Assembly: GCA_021495925.1 (NCBI GenBank)
Contig: JAKEKT010000114.1
Location: forward strand, 37,142-101,141
From: Diplodia intermedia
Taxonomy: Eukaryota; Ascomycota; Dothideomycetes; Botryosphaeriales; Botryosphaeriaceae
Direction of reading: 5' to 3'
DNA: 64,000 nt
Shown here: positions 10,573 through 22,500 of the stretch, in pieces
How the letters are laid out: each line of letters begins with the position of its first letter
Numbering within the stretch: the first letter of the stretch is position 1
Translations under genes and position numbers: made by a program
Notes under the pieces: generated by a model
Databases searched by the model: none
What the model saw: only the letters and a program-made list of their open reading frames with translations
Told to the model about the DNA's origin: nothing

Positions 10573-10957
10573 GGCGGCTGAGCGGGCCCGGGCAGACGCA
10601 GCGGGTGGTTGGTGGTGAGGAGAGTTGTGGGTGCGGAGCGGGCGTTGTCGCAGCTGATGGACGCGCGCAAGAGGCTTGGCACGCACGCGCGGGCTCCAGC
10701 AAGCCGGCACACGGGCGGGCGCGGAGGGCGCTGGTCTGTGCCCGGAGCACGACCCGCATGGCAATGGCGTAATCGTAATCGGCCGCACCACGCTCACGGC
10801 TCGCTATCCCGACTTCTCCCTCTGCCGACTCCCGTCCGATCAACCGTTCCGTTCGTGCACCGTGTAGATACTTAACACCCGTGCCGCCGTTCCGTTTCCT
10901 GTGGTGGAATCCAGTTTACTGTCTCGCTCCCGTTCGGCGCGTCCCCCACCTATCGCC
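10573..10957. promoter_or_regulatory. Short bidirectional promoter, SPF45-like / PCS60-like
   Basis: Only 385 bp separate the two divergent start codons, so the promoters must overlap or abut. A C/T-rich leader precedes the + gene (about 10905-10955). No specific factor site could be named. Confidence 0.5.
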
Positions 10958-12683
10958 ATGGCCACCACTCTTGCCAATGCCTTCTCGCCTCAGTCTCAGT
11001 CGACTGCAGTCATAATCCCCGGCAGCCCAGCCTTGACCGTCTCCTACCAGCAGCTGAGTGCCGAGGTCGTCTCGTTCCAGAAGAAGCTTGCCGCCCTCGG
11101 AATTTCCCCCGCCTCGGCCGTGTCCATTGCCCTGCCGAACAGCTATGAGTTTATTGTTTCCTTCCTGGCCGCCTCCTGGCAGAGAGCCATTGCCGCCCCT
11201 CTGAACCCCGCCTACAAGCAGAGCGAGTTCGAGTTCTACATCGACGACCTCAGCTCTGCCGTCGCTCTTGTGCCCCGCGGCCAGTTCTCCCAAGACGCCC
11301 CGGCTGTCAGGGCTGCCAGGAAATACCAGGCGGCTATTGCCGAGTGCTACTGGAACGGAAAGGAGGTGGTGCTGGACGTTAAGGACCAGGGGAAACTGAA
11401 GGAAAAGGGAAACCAGAAGGTTGAGCAGGCCCAGCCCGACGATGTTGCCCTTGTGCTCCACACCAGTGGCACCACTGGCAGGCCCAAGGCAGTGCCCTTG
11501 ACCCACCGCAACCTCACCAGGACTATGAGTACGTCACTTCCTTGCCGAGTTGTAGAAGACCCGCATATTGGGCGACAGCCACGCTCATGTCCAAGGCATG
11601 CGGAGAGATGGCTCACTGAGGGGTTGCTCCCAGTGTACCGTTGACTGCATGCTTTAGACACGCATGTGTGACTGTACCTCTTGTTCCCAACTATATGCTA
11701 ACAGGTGCGCAGAGAACATCCAGAAGACCTATCAGCTCTCCCCTCAAGATCGCACTATGCTGGTCATGCCGCTGTTCCACGTGCATGGCCTGCTAGCAGG
11801 TTTCCTTGCCCCACTCCACTCCGCTGGCTCTGTCATTGTTCCCCCCAAGTTCTCTGCCTCCGAGTTTTGGCATGACTTCAACGAGCACAAGGCCAACTGG
11901 TACACTGCTGTGCCCACCATCCACCAAATCCTGCTCAAGAACCCACCTCCCAACCCCAAGCCCAACATTCGCTTCATCCGTTCTTGCTCCTCCCCGCTCT
12001 CGCCCAAGATTTTCCACGAGCTCGAGAAGACATTCGACGCACCGGTCCTCGAAGCCTACGCCATGACCGAAGCAGCCCACCAGATGACATCCAACCCGCT
12101 GCCACAGAACGGCCCGCGCAAGCCGGGCAGCGTCGGCATCGGCCAGGGCGTCGAGATCAAGATCCTCGACCAGGAGGGCAAGGAGGTGCCGCAGGGCAAG
12201 GAGGCCGAGATCTGCATCCGCGGCGAGAACGTGACCAAGGGCTACCTCAACAACCCCGACGCCAACAAGTCCAGCTTCACCAAGGAGGGCTTCTTCCGCA
12301 CCGGCGACCAGGGCCTGCTCGACGCGGAGGGCTACGTCATCATCACCGGCCGCATCAAGGAGCTCATCAACAAGGGCGGCGAGAAGATCTCCCCCATCGA
12401 GCTCGACAACGTCCTGGCGCAGCACCCGGCCGTGTCCGAGGCCGTCAGCTTCGCCATCGCCGACGAGATGTACGGCCAGGACGTCGGCATTGCCGTCGTG
12501 CTGAAGGAGGACCACCAGCTCACCGCGAGCGAGCTGAAGGATTGGCTCAAGGACCGCGTGGCCAAGTTCAAGCTGCCCAAGAGGGTCTTCTTCACGGATA
12601 TCATGCCGAAGACGGCGACTGGCAAGATTCAGAGGAGGAATGTCGCCGATGCCATGCTCAAGCAGGCAAAGGCGAAGTTGTAA
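10958..12683 (+). CDS. Peroxisomal acyl-CoA synthetase, PCS60/FAT2 type
   Basis: Two exons, 10958-11528 and 11713-12683; 513 aa. This is an AMP-binding, adenylate-forming enzyme. The P-loop-like motif LHTSGTTGRPKAVPLTHRN is at about 166-186. Other landmarks are VMPLFHVHGL, YAMTEAAHQMTSNP, FFRTGDQG and the C-terminal catalytic Lys region PKTATGKIQRR. The C-terminus is AKL, a type 1 peroxisomal targeting signal. The join restores TRTMKNIQ, as in the yeast Pcs60 family, whose members act on oxalate or medium-chain acids; the substrate here is not shown. The 184-nt intron is long for this window. The start is the ATG giving MATTLANAFSP; an in-frame upstream start at 10901 would add 19 residues. 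Confidence 0.92.
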
Positions 12684-13754
12684 AAAAAGAAAAACGAGGC
12701 GGTATCGAATATATCCTGCACAACACTTGGAAGAATCTCAGAGCTCATCGAAAGACCCTTTTGTTCGTCTTGGCTTGTTAGATCGAGCGATTTTCGTATA
12801 TCCCTGTCGTTTTCTCGAGCACATAGAAGGGGGTGCACAGTAGATAGATCAGTGCACCTTGCTGTACACTTCTCAAGCCTCTCTTGTTTCCCACAATCGC
12901 CATGCCGTGTACAATGACTCATACACTGCGTCGTCATCTCCGTGGTTCGTTTTCGTGAGCCAAAGCTTAGCTTCCCCGCACCTTTGATGTTTCCGTCGGC
13001 GGGCTGACCCGATGGCCATGAGGCAGTCGCTCCGACAGCACCCGGCTGGAGGACACGCACTTCCTTTTCGCCGTGGGACCATGCAGCTGCGGGCCCTCTG
13101 TTTCATCCGTTTGGTATTCTCGTCCCGATATGCGCGAGTGAATAGCCCGACAAGGGCGTTGTCGTCTCCGGTGGAATGGCATCCAGACCGCGAGTATCCG
13201 AGCAGCGTCACTGAACAAATAGACTTCGTCTCTGTATCGCTGTGTGCATGGCACCGGGTTGCACTACCCCCGCCAGCGAGCGCCGCGTCAAAGCTCTCAT
13301 ATCTACGGTGCGAGTCAACAGTGAGTGAAATTTCCCTCGTCCTCGACGCGAACTTTTCGTTGGAGAAGGAGAAGCTTACCATCGAGCGTGGCAATCCATG
13401 GGCCTCCCTCTGGCGCCACGACAAGTCCTTGCTGGAGCCGGTAGTGGCGGGGTAGCTCTCCTTGGAAAAATCCAAGTCAATGCCCGAAACGTATATGGTG
13501 GAGACTTGCGTTTCGGTACTGCGTCAATCCAATAAAAGGAGATGGCTTGGTCGACAAACGCACGTTGCCTTCCCCGGTTCTCTACTAACTGGTGCTGGCA
13601 TGCGTAGCATTTCCCATACCATCCATTCCTCCACAGTGGCTCGCGCTGGACTTCGTGTCTCGCCGCATCCCGCGGAGGATACTACGTCCTCTTTACGTGA
13701 GCAGTTGGAAGAAATGATGTGGACGCAGATGCATAGTTTGAATAATACACATAC

Positions 13755-15161
13755 AAAAAAAAAAAAAAAACATCTTAGACGGAGAGCTCAACCGCCCACG
13801 CGGGTAAAATGCAGTGGTACCCGGGACAGGATATCGCATTAGCGCCTTATACGGGAAGACATGTAGTCCTCATCTCAAGTTTTCTCCACCCCACGTCATC
13901 CTTTTGGGACCCTCCTCCCTGGGCCGGCCCACATCAAGCCAAAGAGCTCCACAGCGCACCACAAGCGCCCCTGAAAACTGTGGGGTCTCCGCATATGCCA
14001 AGGGCATCAGGCTAAAATTGGTTCTCGTTCCCATGCTTGAGGTTCCACCCATACCTTTCTGGGGAAGGAGCTGGTGTCGGCCCGTGTCAATGCATCCACT
14101 CTTTGGTGGTTCGGCTTTTGGTTGCTAGCTGATATCAAATGCCCTCTCCCGCATCTCGAAAACAGTGAAGACACAACCAAAAAAAAAAAAAAGGACATCA
14201 CCCAGAAGAACCGACGTGTACATGTCCTGTCGAGGGAACGGCTTAGCTTGGTACTACTACTGTAACGTGACTGCCAACGGCTCCCCATCAGCCCCACCCA
14301 ATTCTAGGCGCGGCATCTACCGCAAACTACTATAAACCTTCGAATCCTATGGCTCAAACAGAATAAAGTTTCACAAAAGACTCAACTTTCACCTCCCCGT
14401 CACAATGGTTCAAACACTTGTTCTACACTTGCCCGGGCCGCATTCCCATCGCTGGTTCTTGTGAATTTCATATATGGTAGACCGCTCTTCCTATACCAAT
14501 ACAACGAGCTGCTTTTCCTTGCCACTCTCTGGTACGTTGGCAAGAGGGTAAATGTCCATGACGCAATGGCAATCACAGCGGTCGGCGCGGTCCGAAGCGG
14601 CCATTCGCGATGTCATCAACGCCAGCGGCGAAGTAAAAAAAAAAAAAAAAAAGGCTTACTCTTCCAGCTTCTTCTTGAATTTCGTATTGTCGATGAAGAT
14701 TTGCGTGATGGGCCGGCACACGAACTTGCTCGGGATCTGGTAATACTAGTAGATCGGCGGCATGCCAAAGGTCCCAGGACCCAGTTCCGGATGCAAATGT
14801 ACGCTTTAAATACGCACATTTACATCCGAATCATGTCTTCACCTGCCCATATGAATAAATATCTCTATGAGGCAGATGCAGGTGAACCTAGTTCTTTGTC
14901 ATGATCTGCTGTGGCATGGGCAGTCCCTCCGGTTCGGCAGGCTCTACCCCGAAATCGAACCGCGGGCATATACGGCGAAAGGCAAAGGTCTCCTGATCTC
15001 AGAGACGTTGAAGTCCAATCAGCCTCGCATGTGGCTAGCGACGGAAGAATTGCACGAGGCTCTGCTCGGTTGTCCGGTTGTTGGGACGTCAGCGTCCGTA
15101 CGCCAATCGGCAATGTTGCCCTGTGTGGCGCGTGCGCTTGAACGCCAAAGAAAAAAAAAAA
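13755..15161 (+). repeat. Four long A-runs
   Basis: Runs of 16, 14, 18 and 11 A residues start at 13755, 14179, 14635 and 15151, about 0.42-0.52 kb apart and all on the + strand. They could be tails of decayed retroposed copies or chance homopolymers. The flanking sequences do not obviously match each other. Confidence 0.5.
14780..14852. repeat. Palindromic dispersed repeat, copy A
   Basis: The arms TTCCGGATGCAAATGT (14785-14800) and ACATTTACATCCGAA (14816-14830) are near-perfect inverted repeats around an AT-rich centre. The right flank carries ACCTGCCCAT, matching the outer part of the monomer defined in the RUS intron array. It belongs to the CCGGA(C/T)G-core family seen at five further sites. 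Confidence 0.6.
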
Positions 15162-15241
15162 TAAACTCGCGACCATCGACTTGCCAGGATTCGCGGTGTG
15201 AACATCCACAACGGACTTGTTACAGACGGGCAAAAGAGAAG

Positions 15242-15308
15242 TGGCCACAGCAGGAATCAATCGAACCTGCAGTCTCTTGATTCGTAGTCAAGCGCCTGGC
15301 CATCACAC
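15242..15308 (-). pseudogene. 5'-truncated tRNA-Arg(ACG)-like sequence
   Basis: Read on the minus strand, there is an anticodon arm with stem CTTGA/TCAAG and loop CTACGAA (anticodon ACG at 15283-15285). A variable AGACT, a T-arm with stem GCAGG/CCTGC and TTCGATT, and an acceptor 3' strand TGTGGCC+A follow. CTTTTG just downstream would serve as a Pol III terminator. The T-loop carries a 4-nt GATT duplication. The expected 5' acceptor strand GGCCACA and the first part of the D-arm are missing. It therefore looks like a damaged copy, not a working tRNA. Confidence 0.5.
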
Positions 15309-15507
15309 TTCAGAAGCTGACTTGTTGAATCGACCAAGCTGTGCTGCTCGGTGATTGCTGGAAAGACAATCGCGATTTCTGTTTATGACCCGTTAATTTC
15401 GCTTGTTGCTGGAAAAGGGATTATGTTCAGGGGCAAGTTCAGTTCTTGATATAGCAATCTAGAACCGTAAAGGGCTCCGAGGCAGCAGCACAGCGGGCGA
15501 CAAAAGA

Positions 15508-15598
15508 AGTGAGCCCACCTACATCTGCTCCACGGAGATAACGCACCATACCTATGTAGGCAGTCGAATCCAGTATCTGGACGTATTTGAGGCTCACT
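15508..15598. repeat. Palindromic dispersed repeat, copy B
   Basis: The element is bounded by the inverted octamers AGTGAGCC (15508-15515) and GGCTCACT (15591-15598). The inside reads CTATGTAGGCAGTCGAATCC then TATCTGGACGTATTTG, a diverged version of the monomer in the RUS intron array. Length is 91 bp. Confidence 0.55.
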
Positions 15599-16858
15599 CG
15601 GTGGTCAAGATTTGCGATCACAAGGCGTCGGATTTTCTGGGGAAGACACATCGGAAAGTCGAGAGTGGCAAGGTGGTTTTGCTAGCGGTCGGTCAGATTC
15701 GGGATCGTCTCCACTCGGATCGTCGACAAATTCCAGCTTCTCCAGGATGGTGGGTTGCCTTGTGCGCTGCCTGTGGGGAGGGCGATGCACGTCATTCTTG
15801 TGTCTGCTCTCTGCGGTACCACTTGTGCCACCTTGTCCTGCGCATGTGATTGGACAGCGCGGTCGATTGAGGCTCAACCGCTGGCATGCATATCTGGTCG
15901 ACGTCCGGTGTCCGAGACTCGGTGAAAGGGAGACGAGGCGGACTTCATATCACGATCGTTGCGCGTGGCACCAGGGATAATGCGACGAAGCAGTCGGACC
16001 GGATCGGGCGCTGGCAGCGACTTCACGATGTATGACGTTGGAAGGCGTAATGTCGAGCTGGAGCGGGTCTCTGGTGTTCTCCAGCATGGGAATCTTGGAA
16101 AGAACTGGAGACCTGTCCTCCAGCCGTCTGGAGGGACCCCGGCGCCGATCCCGGCACGACGCTCCGGCCAGCGGGGAGCTGCGTGGAGCTCCGTGGAGCG
16201 CCGTGGAGCTCGCTGGCCCAACACGGGGTTGTTGGGCGGAGTCGGGCTCCGTGAAGACGATGGGGATGCGCGCGACCCCGTATCGGCTCAGGGGCTGCTG
16301 CATTGGGCCTGTTCTGGGCTCGGCTGGCCGTCGTTCAGGAGCTGCGAGACATTGGAGGCTGCGCGGACGGAGTCACATGGGGGCGGCGGCGGGCGGAGCG
16401 CAGGCGGGAGGCAGGTTTGGCGAGCGGGGCCTGACAAAGACGGAAGGATCTCGACGGCGGATTGAGCTCCTTTGGCGGACCCCAAGGGGCAGCCGGCGGC
16501 TGAGCTCATAAGTGTGGAGTCGAGGGTGCTTGGCTGGCTCTCGGGTGGCGCTCGGCCTTCTTGCCGGGCGCTGCCTGCGTCATTGCGACCATGGAATTGT
16601 TGCCAGCTTGGAGCAGCTTCCGCCGCCGCAGCGCGCGCAGAAGCATCGGGAAAATTTCGTGGGCCCCTGTTGTCTCGCCCGCCGCAGCGCCGGGCGGTCG
16701 TGACGTGCGCCCGCGCCCAAGCTCCCTGACGCGTGCGCCCGCCAACAACCATCACCCACAGCTCCAGCGCGCTCCCAATATCTACCCGCCCGCCCCGGGC
16801 TGCTCTCCCTTCCCCTCTCCTCTCTCCCCACCCCTCACTCTCCGCCCCCCGCGCAACA

Positions 16859-19524
16859 ATGGCTTCCAAAGGCGCCCGGCGCTTTTTGAAGCCGGCTCTC
16901 TACTCCCTGGGAGCTGCCACCGTCGGTGGTGGTGTCCTCTACGCCTCTCTGCGGCCCCGCGAAATCCCTGGCAACGAAGCTGCTGCCGTGCCCCCGCCCA
17001 CCTACGGCGCCGGCGGCGTCTTCAATCCCCCGAACTTCCCCAAGGTCAAGTCGCGCGAGGAGCAGATTGCCGACCTCAAGAGCAGCTGCGCCCGCAACGT
17101 GACCCAGGCCCTGGACAAGGCGAAGAAGGGCATCTCTAGTGTTATTGGCTCCAACGACTCGGCTTCTACTCGCGACGCGAACGGCGACGACCCCTACGAC
17201 CTCCTGGTCGTTGGCGGCGGCGCCACTGGTACTGGTATTGCGCTTGACGCCGCCACCCGCGGCCTGAAGGTTGCATTGGTTGAACGTGATGATTTCTCTT
17301 CCGGCACGAGCAGCAAGAGCACCAAGCTCGTGCACGGTGGTGTCAGGTATCTGGAAAAGGCTGTTTGGGAACTGGACTACTCGCAGTAAGTTTTGCCCTC
17401 CGCCGCGGTCCGGCGCCCCTTCAATTAACCCCAGACGCCAGGTACAAGCTCGTCGTCGAGGCTCTCCGCGAACGACGCTACTTTTTGGACACGGCCCCGC
17501 ATCTGTCTCAATGGCTCCCCATCATGATCCCTATCGACAAGTGGTGGAAGGCCCCGTACTTCTGGGCCGGAACCAAGTTCTACGACTTCCTGGCTGGCTC
17601 TGAGAACATCGAGACCTCGTACTTCCTCACCAAGAGCAAGGCGCTCGACGCCTTCCCCATGCTGAAGAAGTCCGACCTCGTTGGTGCTCTGGTTTACTAC
17701 GGTATGTGCCCCGCGCCTCCAGCCCACGGCCCGCCGCTAACGCCCCGCAGATGGTGCTCACAATGACTCTCGCATGAACGTCTCGCTCGCAATGACGGCT
17801 ACCCTGTACGGCGCCACCGTTGTCAACCACATTGAGGTCACGGGCCTGGAAAAGGACGCCAATGGCAGGCTGAACGGCGCTCGCGTCAAGGACTGCATTG
17901 ACGAGGCAAACGGCAAGACTCCCCAGGAGTTCACCATTCGCGCCAAGGGCATCATCAACGCTACTGGTCCTTTCACCGACTCGATCCGCAAGATGGACGA
18001 CCAGCAGACCAAGGAAATCGTCGCCCCCAGCTCTGGTGTTCACGTCATCCTCCCCGGTTACTTCAGTCCTTCGAACATGGGTCTGATCGATCCCTCTACC
18101 TCTGACGGCCGCGTTATCTTCTTCCTGCCCTGGCACGGTAACACGATTGCCGGAACCACCGACGCTCCCACCGAAGTCAAGCAGAACCCTGTCGCTGGCG
18201 AGGAGGAGATCAACTGGATTCTCAACGAGATTAGTGGCTACCTCGCTCCCGACATCAACGTGCGCCGCGGCGATGTTCTCGCTGCTTGGTCTGGCATCCG
18301 TCCTCTGGTCCGCGACCCCAAGGCTCAGAAGACCGAGGGACTCGTCCGCAACCACCTGATTACCGTCTCCGACTCTGGCCTGTTGACCTGCGCTGGTGGC
18401 AAGTGGACTACGTACCGTGAAATGTCCGAGCAGACTGTCGACGAGGCTATCAAGGAGTTCGGGCTGCAGACCAAGGCCGTCACCAACCCCCCGCGCGTTT
18501 CTGGCACCGACGTCATTGACGAGATGGCTGTTCTTGATGGAAGCTGCCAGACTCACAGGGTCCGTCTGATCGGTGCCCACGGCTTCAGCAAGACGTTGTT
18601 CATCAACCTGATCCAGCACTTCGGTGTGGAGACGGAGGTTGCCAAGCACCTCTGCACTGCTTACGGTGATCGCGCCTGGACTGTCTGCGCTCTCGCTGAT
18701 CCCACTGAGCAGCGCTACCCCGTTCGCGGCAAGCGCATCTCCCCGCTCTACCCCTTCATTGACGGCGAGGTCCGCTACGCCGTCCGCCACGAGTATGCCC
18801 AAAACGCCGTTGATGTCATCGCAAGACGCACCCGTCTCGCCTTCCTGAACGCCCAGGCTGCCCTTGAGGCGCTGCCCAATGTCATTGACATCATGGCGGG
18901 TGAACTTGGCTGGGACAACAAGAGGAAGGAGCGCGAATGGAAGGATGCCATCGCTTTCCTCGGCAGCATGGGGTTGCCCAAGGGAAAGCTTAGCTTGACC
19001 CGCAAGGAAGTCGAGCAGGGCAAGGTTGGCAAGTACATTGACGAGGAGTTCGGTCTTTATGCTAGGCATGGTGAGTATTTCCCGCCCCTTTCCCATCCAC
19101 TTCGCCTTTGGACAATCTGGAACGTGTCTGCCCCGCTTCTTCCTATCTTGTACGACGATGGCTGGCGGTGCCGGGTGCACTGCGTTGGTGGCATGTACAC
19201 GCGGTAGCAGTCACTGCTTTCTGGTGCTACCGTTACACGAACCGCCGGTGTACTGCTCCTCGCAACGCTACTGCAATAATGCACTACGCACTCGAACCAC
19301 CGTCGTGCAAGGAAGGACAGAGATACCCTGGACGCAAAAAAAAGTGCCCCACAAACCGGCAGGACTGTGCTGCTCCATATCTCACATCATCACGGAGAAA
19401 CAAAAGATCAATCAAGCTAACGCAAGACGTCGTAGACAAACCCGGCGAGACGCTGACCTCGGACTCGAAGTTCCCCTCTGGTCACAACCCGGTCCAGGGC
19501 GCCGAGTCGCCAGCCAACAAATAA
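16859..19524 (+). CDS. GUT2: Mitochondrial FAD-dependent glycerol-3-phosphate dehydrogenase
   Basis: Four exons, 16859-17385, 17442-17701, 17751-19070 and 19427-19524; 734 aa. The enzyme oxidises glycerol-3-phosphate to DHAP and passes electrons to ubiquinone at the inner mitochondrial membrane. The N-terminus is basic with a hydrophobic segment (LGAATVGGGVLYASL). The FAD dinucleotide motif is at about 112-130 (LLVVGGGATGTGIALDAATR), followed by SSGTSSKSTKLVHGGVRYLE. Further landmarks are GIINATGPF, GTTDAP, WSGIRPLVRDP and the C-terminal GKWTTYREM region. The last join (CAT G|AC GTC) uses a 356-nt intron with CTAAC-CAAG; reading through instead would stop at 19207. I favour the spliced end because it gives a compact polar tail, but this exon is the least certain part. 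Confidence 0.93.
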
Positions 19525-22500
19525 ACGAAGAAGAAAGACCGGCACTCGATCCCTCGCGCTCCAGACGCCACCATCGTCCTGGTGCCCTGTCGGACTACAC
19601 CATCTCTGCCGCATTAGCGCGCGCCTGTGCCGTCCAGCCGACCCGCTGCTACTAGCGGAGCTGCCCCGCGGGCCGTCCGTGCGTGCGTGCATGTGCTCTG
19701 ACGTCCGACCCCTCTTTTTTTCCTCTTCGGCATGCACGTCGCCCGATTTGGAAGGAGGGCGAGACGGGGGTGGAGTTTCGTTAGCACCGCCGTTTTTTCA
19801 CCTTTAGCGCGGCAGGCACCACGGCCACGTGGATGAGCGTCGTACGTGTGTCACCGGTTCTTGTTTGGTATTGATTTTTTTTTTTGCTTGCTTCCTCGCG
19901 TTTCCGGTTGCGTTCTGGATCTTCGTGTCGCGTCGCGTCGCTGCTGTCGTGTCACCGGCAAGACAGACAGACAGACGGACAAAAAAATTTTCCTTGTTGG
20001 AGAAGTGGGGAGATGTGTATGTGCGATGGTGGTGGTGGCGCGTAGGTGGTGCGCAACGACCTGACTGACTGCCTGACTGACTGGAGATGGGAGGTGGTTG
20101 GATGATGATCCATGCCTTTTTTTCTCTCTCTCTCTTGTCGCGCCTCGGGGACGGACGTTTTCGCTCACGAGACGAGCGAAGAGCGCATGTTTACCGTTCT
20201 TCGGGATCTTTTACGGGGCGGAGGTTGCTTTGCTCTGTCGTTGTTGTTTAGCAATGCGGATGCGGGGAGGGGGAATTGGCTTGGCAATCTTTGGGGTTGT
20301 TGCCTTTTTTTGCGCGCGCCCCTTGACTTTGTTCAATCGGTGTTGTTCACCCAGCGTACGTTTTTGAGAGCAAAGACCCCCCTCTCTCTCTTTGCGTATC
20401 TTGTTGGGTGGGTGGGTGGTTTTCTCCACTCCGCCGATGTTGTATCATACCTCTTCCGTCTTCCCTTTTTTTTTTTCTTTTTCATCATTTCCCTCATACT
20501 TTGTAATAGAGATGCTAGAACGGCATCGGAGGGAGAGGGGGCGCACCGCGAAGAGAAAGCGTTTGTGGCAGTACAGTCAGTCACTGTTGTTGGTGGTGTT
20601 GGTGTTGGTGTTGGTGTGTTTGATCCACACACGGACAATTGGTTGGCATGGTGGAGTATGTAGTAAGCGTGGGGGTAGTCGGAGTAGGCAGTGGTGCAGT
20701 GACTTGAGAGAAAGAAGAATGGCAAACAACACTATGAAACAAGCGTTAAGGAGGCATCTCTCCCCTATCTAGTGCTTGTGATTGGACATGGACGGGGAGT
20801 CATCGACGGAGCATGCGGTTACTACTACTAATGCTGGGACGAACTCCTTGCTCCTCCTTCAAAAGAAGTATGCGAGAGGAGGTGATCGTCTGGGGTAAAA
20901 CAAACCCCACCACCCACCTGAGACTTTTTCTTTCTTCGATCGATAAGTCGATTTTCACATCTCCGATCCCAATCATTTCTCTTTTTAAGCGAAAGCTTGG
21001 GTCTTCTCTCAGGGTTGCTCATCAGCGATGATGTGCAACCACAAGTACCTAGGAGCGGGGGATCTGCGGCTTTTTTTTTTTTCGTTTCGTTTCGTTTCGA
21101 AGAGTGAGGAGGAGTGGGAGTGGGAGTGGATGGGGGCGATCGATCTCCGATCTTTACGCATGTACCCCGGTCTTCCTTGTTCATACGCACAGCGCAATCA
21201 ATATCGTCTCTTTTGCCGGCCTTCCTAAAACGTCGTGTCGTGGGCGATTGTCCGTCTTCTTCTGCTCTAGACCGTTTTTTTTTTGTGCTGTTGTCTCGTC
21301 ACGCGCAAGGTGTAGGGATCATCGGGCTTTGCGGGTGGGTGGGTGTTCGTTTCATCATCGTCATCGTCATCGTCATCGTCGTCGTCGTCGGGTCCACCGT
21401 GTGCCGGTCAATCATCTTTTGTATGTGGGGGAGGCTTTTATACCCGCTTTTAGCCGATTGGGTGTGGGGTATGATGGGGGTGTGTGTGTGTGAGTGGATG
21501 GCTGTTGTTGATGGAGGAGTTCGGATGAATAAGCGCGGGGAGTTTTGATGTGGTTGCATTGCATGTCCTTGGTCCTTCTGTAGTAGTAGGAGTACCTAAG
21601 CAGCGAAAGGAAAGGCGAGCAGCCCCCCCGGCAATATCCATCCGAGACAGGGTACAGTGTAGTAGAGGGAAGAAAAGAAAGGGTAAAAAGTGGACTACGC
21701 CTTCTTCTACTACTTGTTCTTCTTCTCTGCTCGTCCGTTGTCGTTGTAGCGGGGTTTTCCCCCCCTCCTCGCCTGATTCACGAACGTTTGTCGTCCGACT
21801 GGGACTTTTTAGACTTTCGTTGAGAGGCAGCAGGGGTGAGGACGCGCCTCGGGGAGGGTGGTATGTCGTGCATCCGTGTCTGCTGCTGCATGTCCTAGTG
21901 GGGAACTTGAATCAGGGGTGGGATGTTGTTGCCGATGGAGTGCCGCGGATATAATGGTCGGTTGCACTAGTGGGTGTTTGGTCGTTTGAAGCAGGGACTT
22001 CGGTGTATCAGAGCTTGTGACGACTGCTCGTCCCGGGTCGACGATAGATGGATTCCACGCTCCGAATATACTGCAGCATGACCTTGCAGGTCGTGACAAA
22101 GTCAACTTTTTCTCATGTCAATTCGCCCAAGTGAACCCTCTTCAATTCCTGCGATTCCATGAAAGCCAAGCATCGAAGGTAAATTCCGTGGCATGTGATA
22201 TTTTGACGCAATAATGCTTAGGCGGAACGGTTCCCGCAGCTGTGCCGAAACCTAAACGCAGAAGGAAGCAAAAAAAAGAACAATAAGGTGTAGCCACGGC
22301 CGGATATCCCGAAACCCACAAAGCCGGCACTAAAGGCGTGGTAAAGCCGGAGGATCAAGCAACGTCTAGACCACAGCCTTCTCTCTTCCATCTCGGCCCC
22401 GACGAAGGAAGAGAAAAAAAGCCACCAACTCGAACCGACTCGCCCGTGCGTTTTTAATTTAGCGGAAGTGGCTTGCGAACAGAGGCGCATCAAAGGCGCA

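Larger units (their letters stand above)
12684..16858. other. Gene-poor 4.2-kb region with A-runs, tRNA relic and repeat copies
   Basis: No gene with convincing codon character was found between PCS60-like and GUT2. The region holds four A-runs on the + strand, a truncated tRNA-Arg-like sequence (15242-15308) and two hairpin repeat copies (14780-14852, 15508-15598). The GC-rich last kilobase probably includes the GUT2 promoter and a C/T-rich leader (about 16790-16855). A 200-codon frame at 12873-13475 (-) overlaps a 147-codon frame on the other strand, and neither resembles a known family. Confidence 0.5.

Noticed and set aside
12873..13475. 200-codon frame (-), downstream of the PCS60-like gene
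   Set aside because: It overlaps a 147-codon frame on the other strand, shows no family resemblance and has no clear promoter or intron pattern. It could be a lineage-specific gene but is not supportable.
16288..16869. 193-codon frame (-) overlapping the GUT2 start
   Set aside because: It covers the GUT2 promoter and start codon, is Ala/Arg/Gly-rich and is probably a chance frame in GC-rich DNA.
17627..19180. 517-codon frame (-) inside GUT2
   Set aside because: Antisense shadow of the dehydrogenase exon 3; the + strand frame has the complete FAD-enzyme signature.
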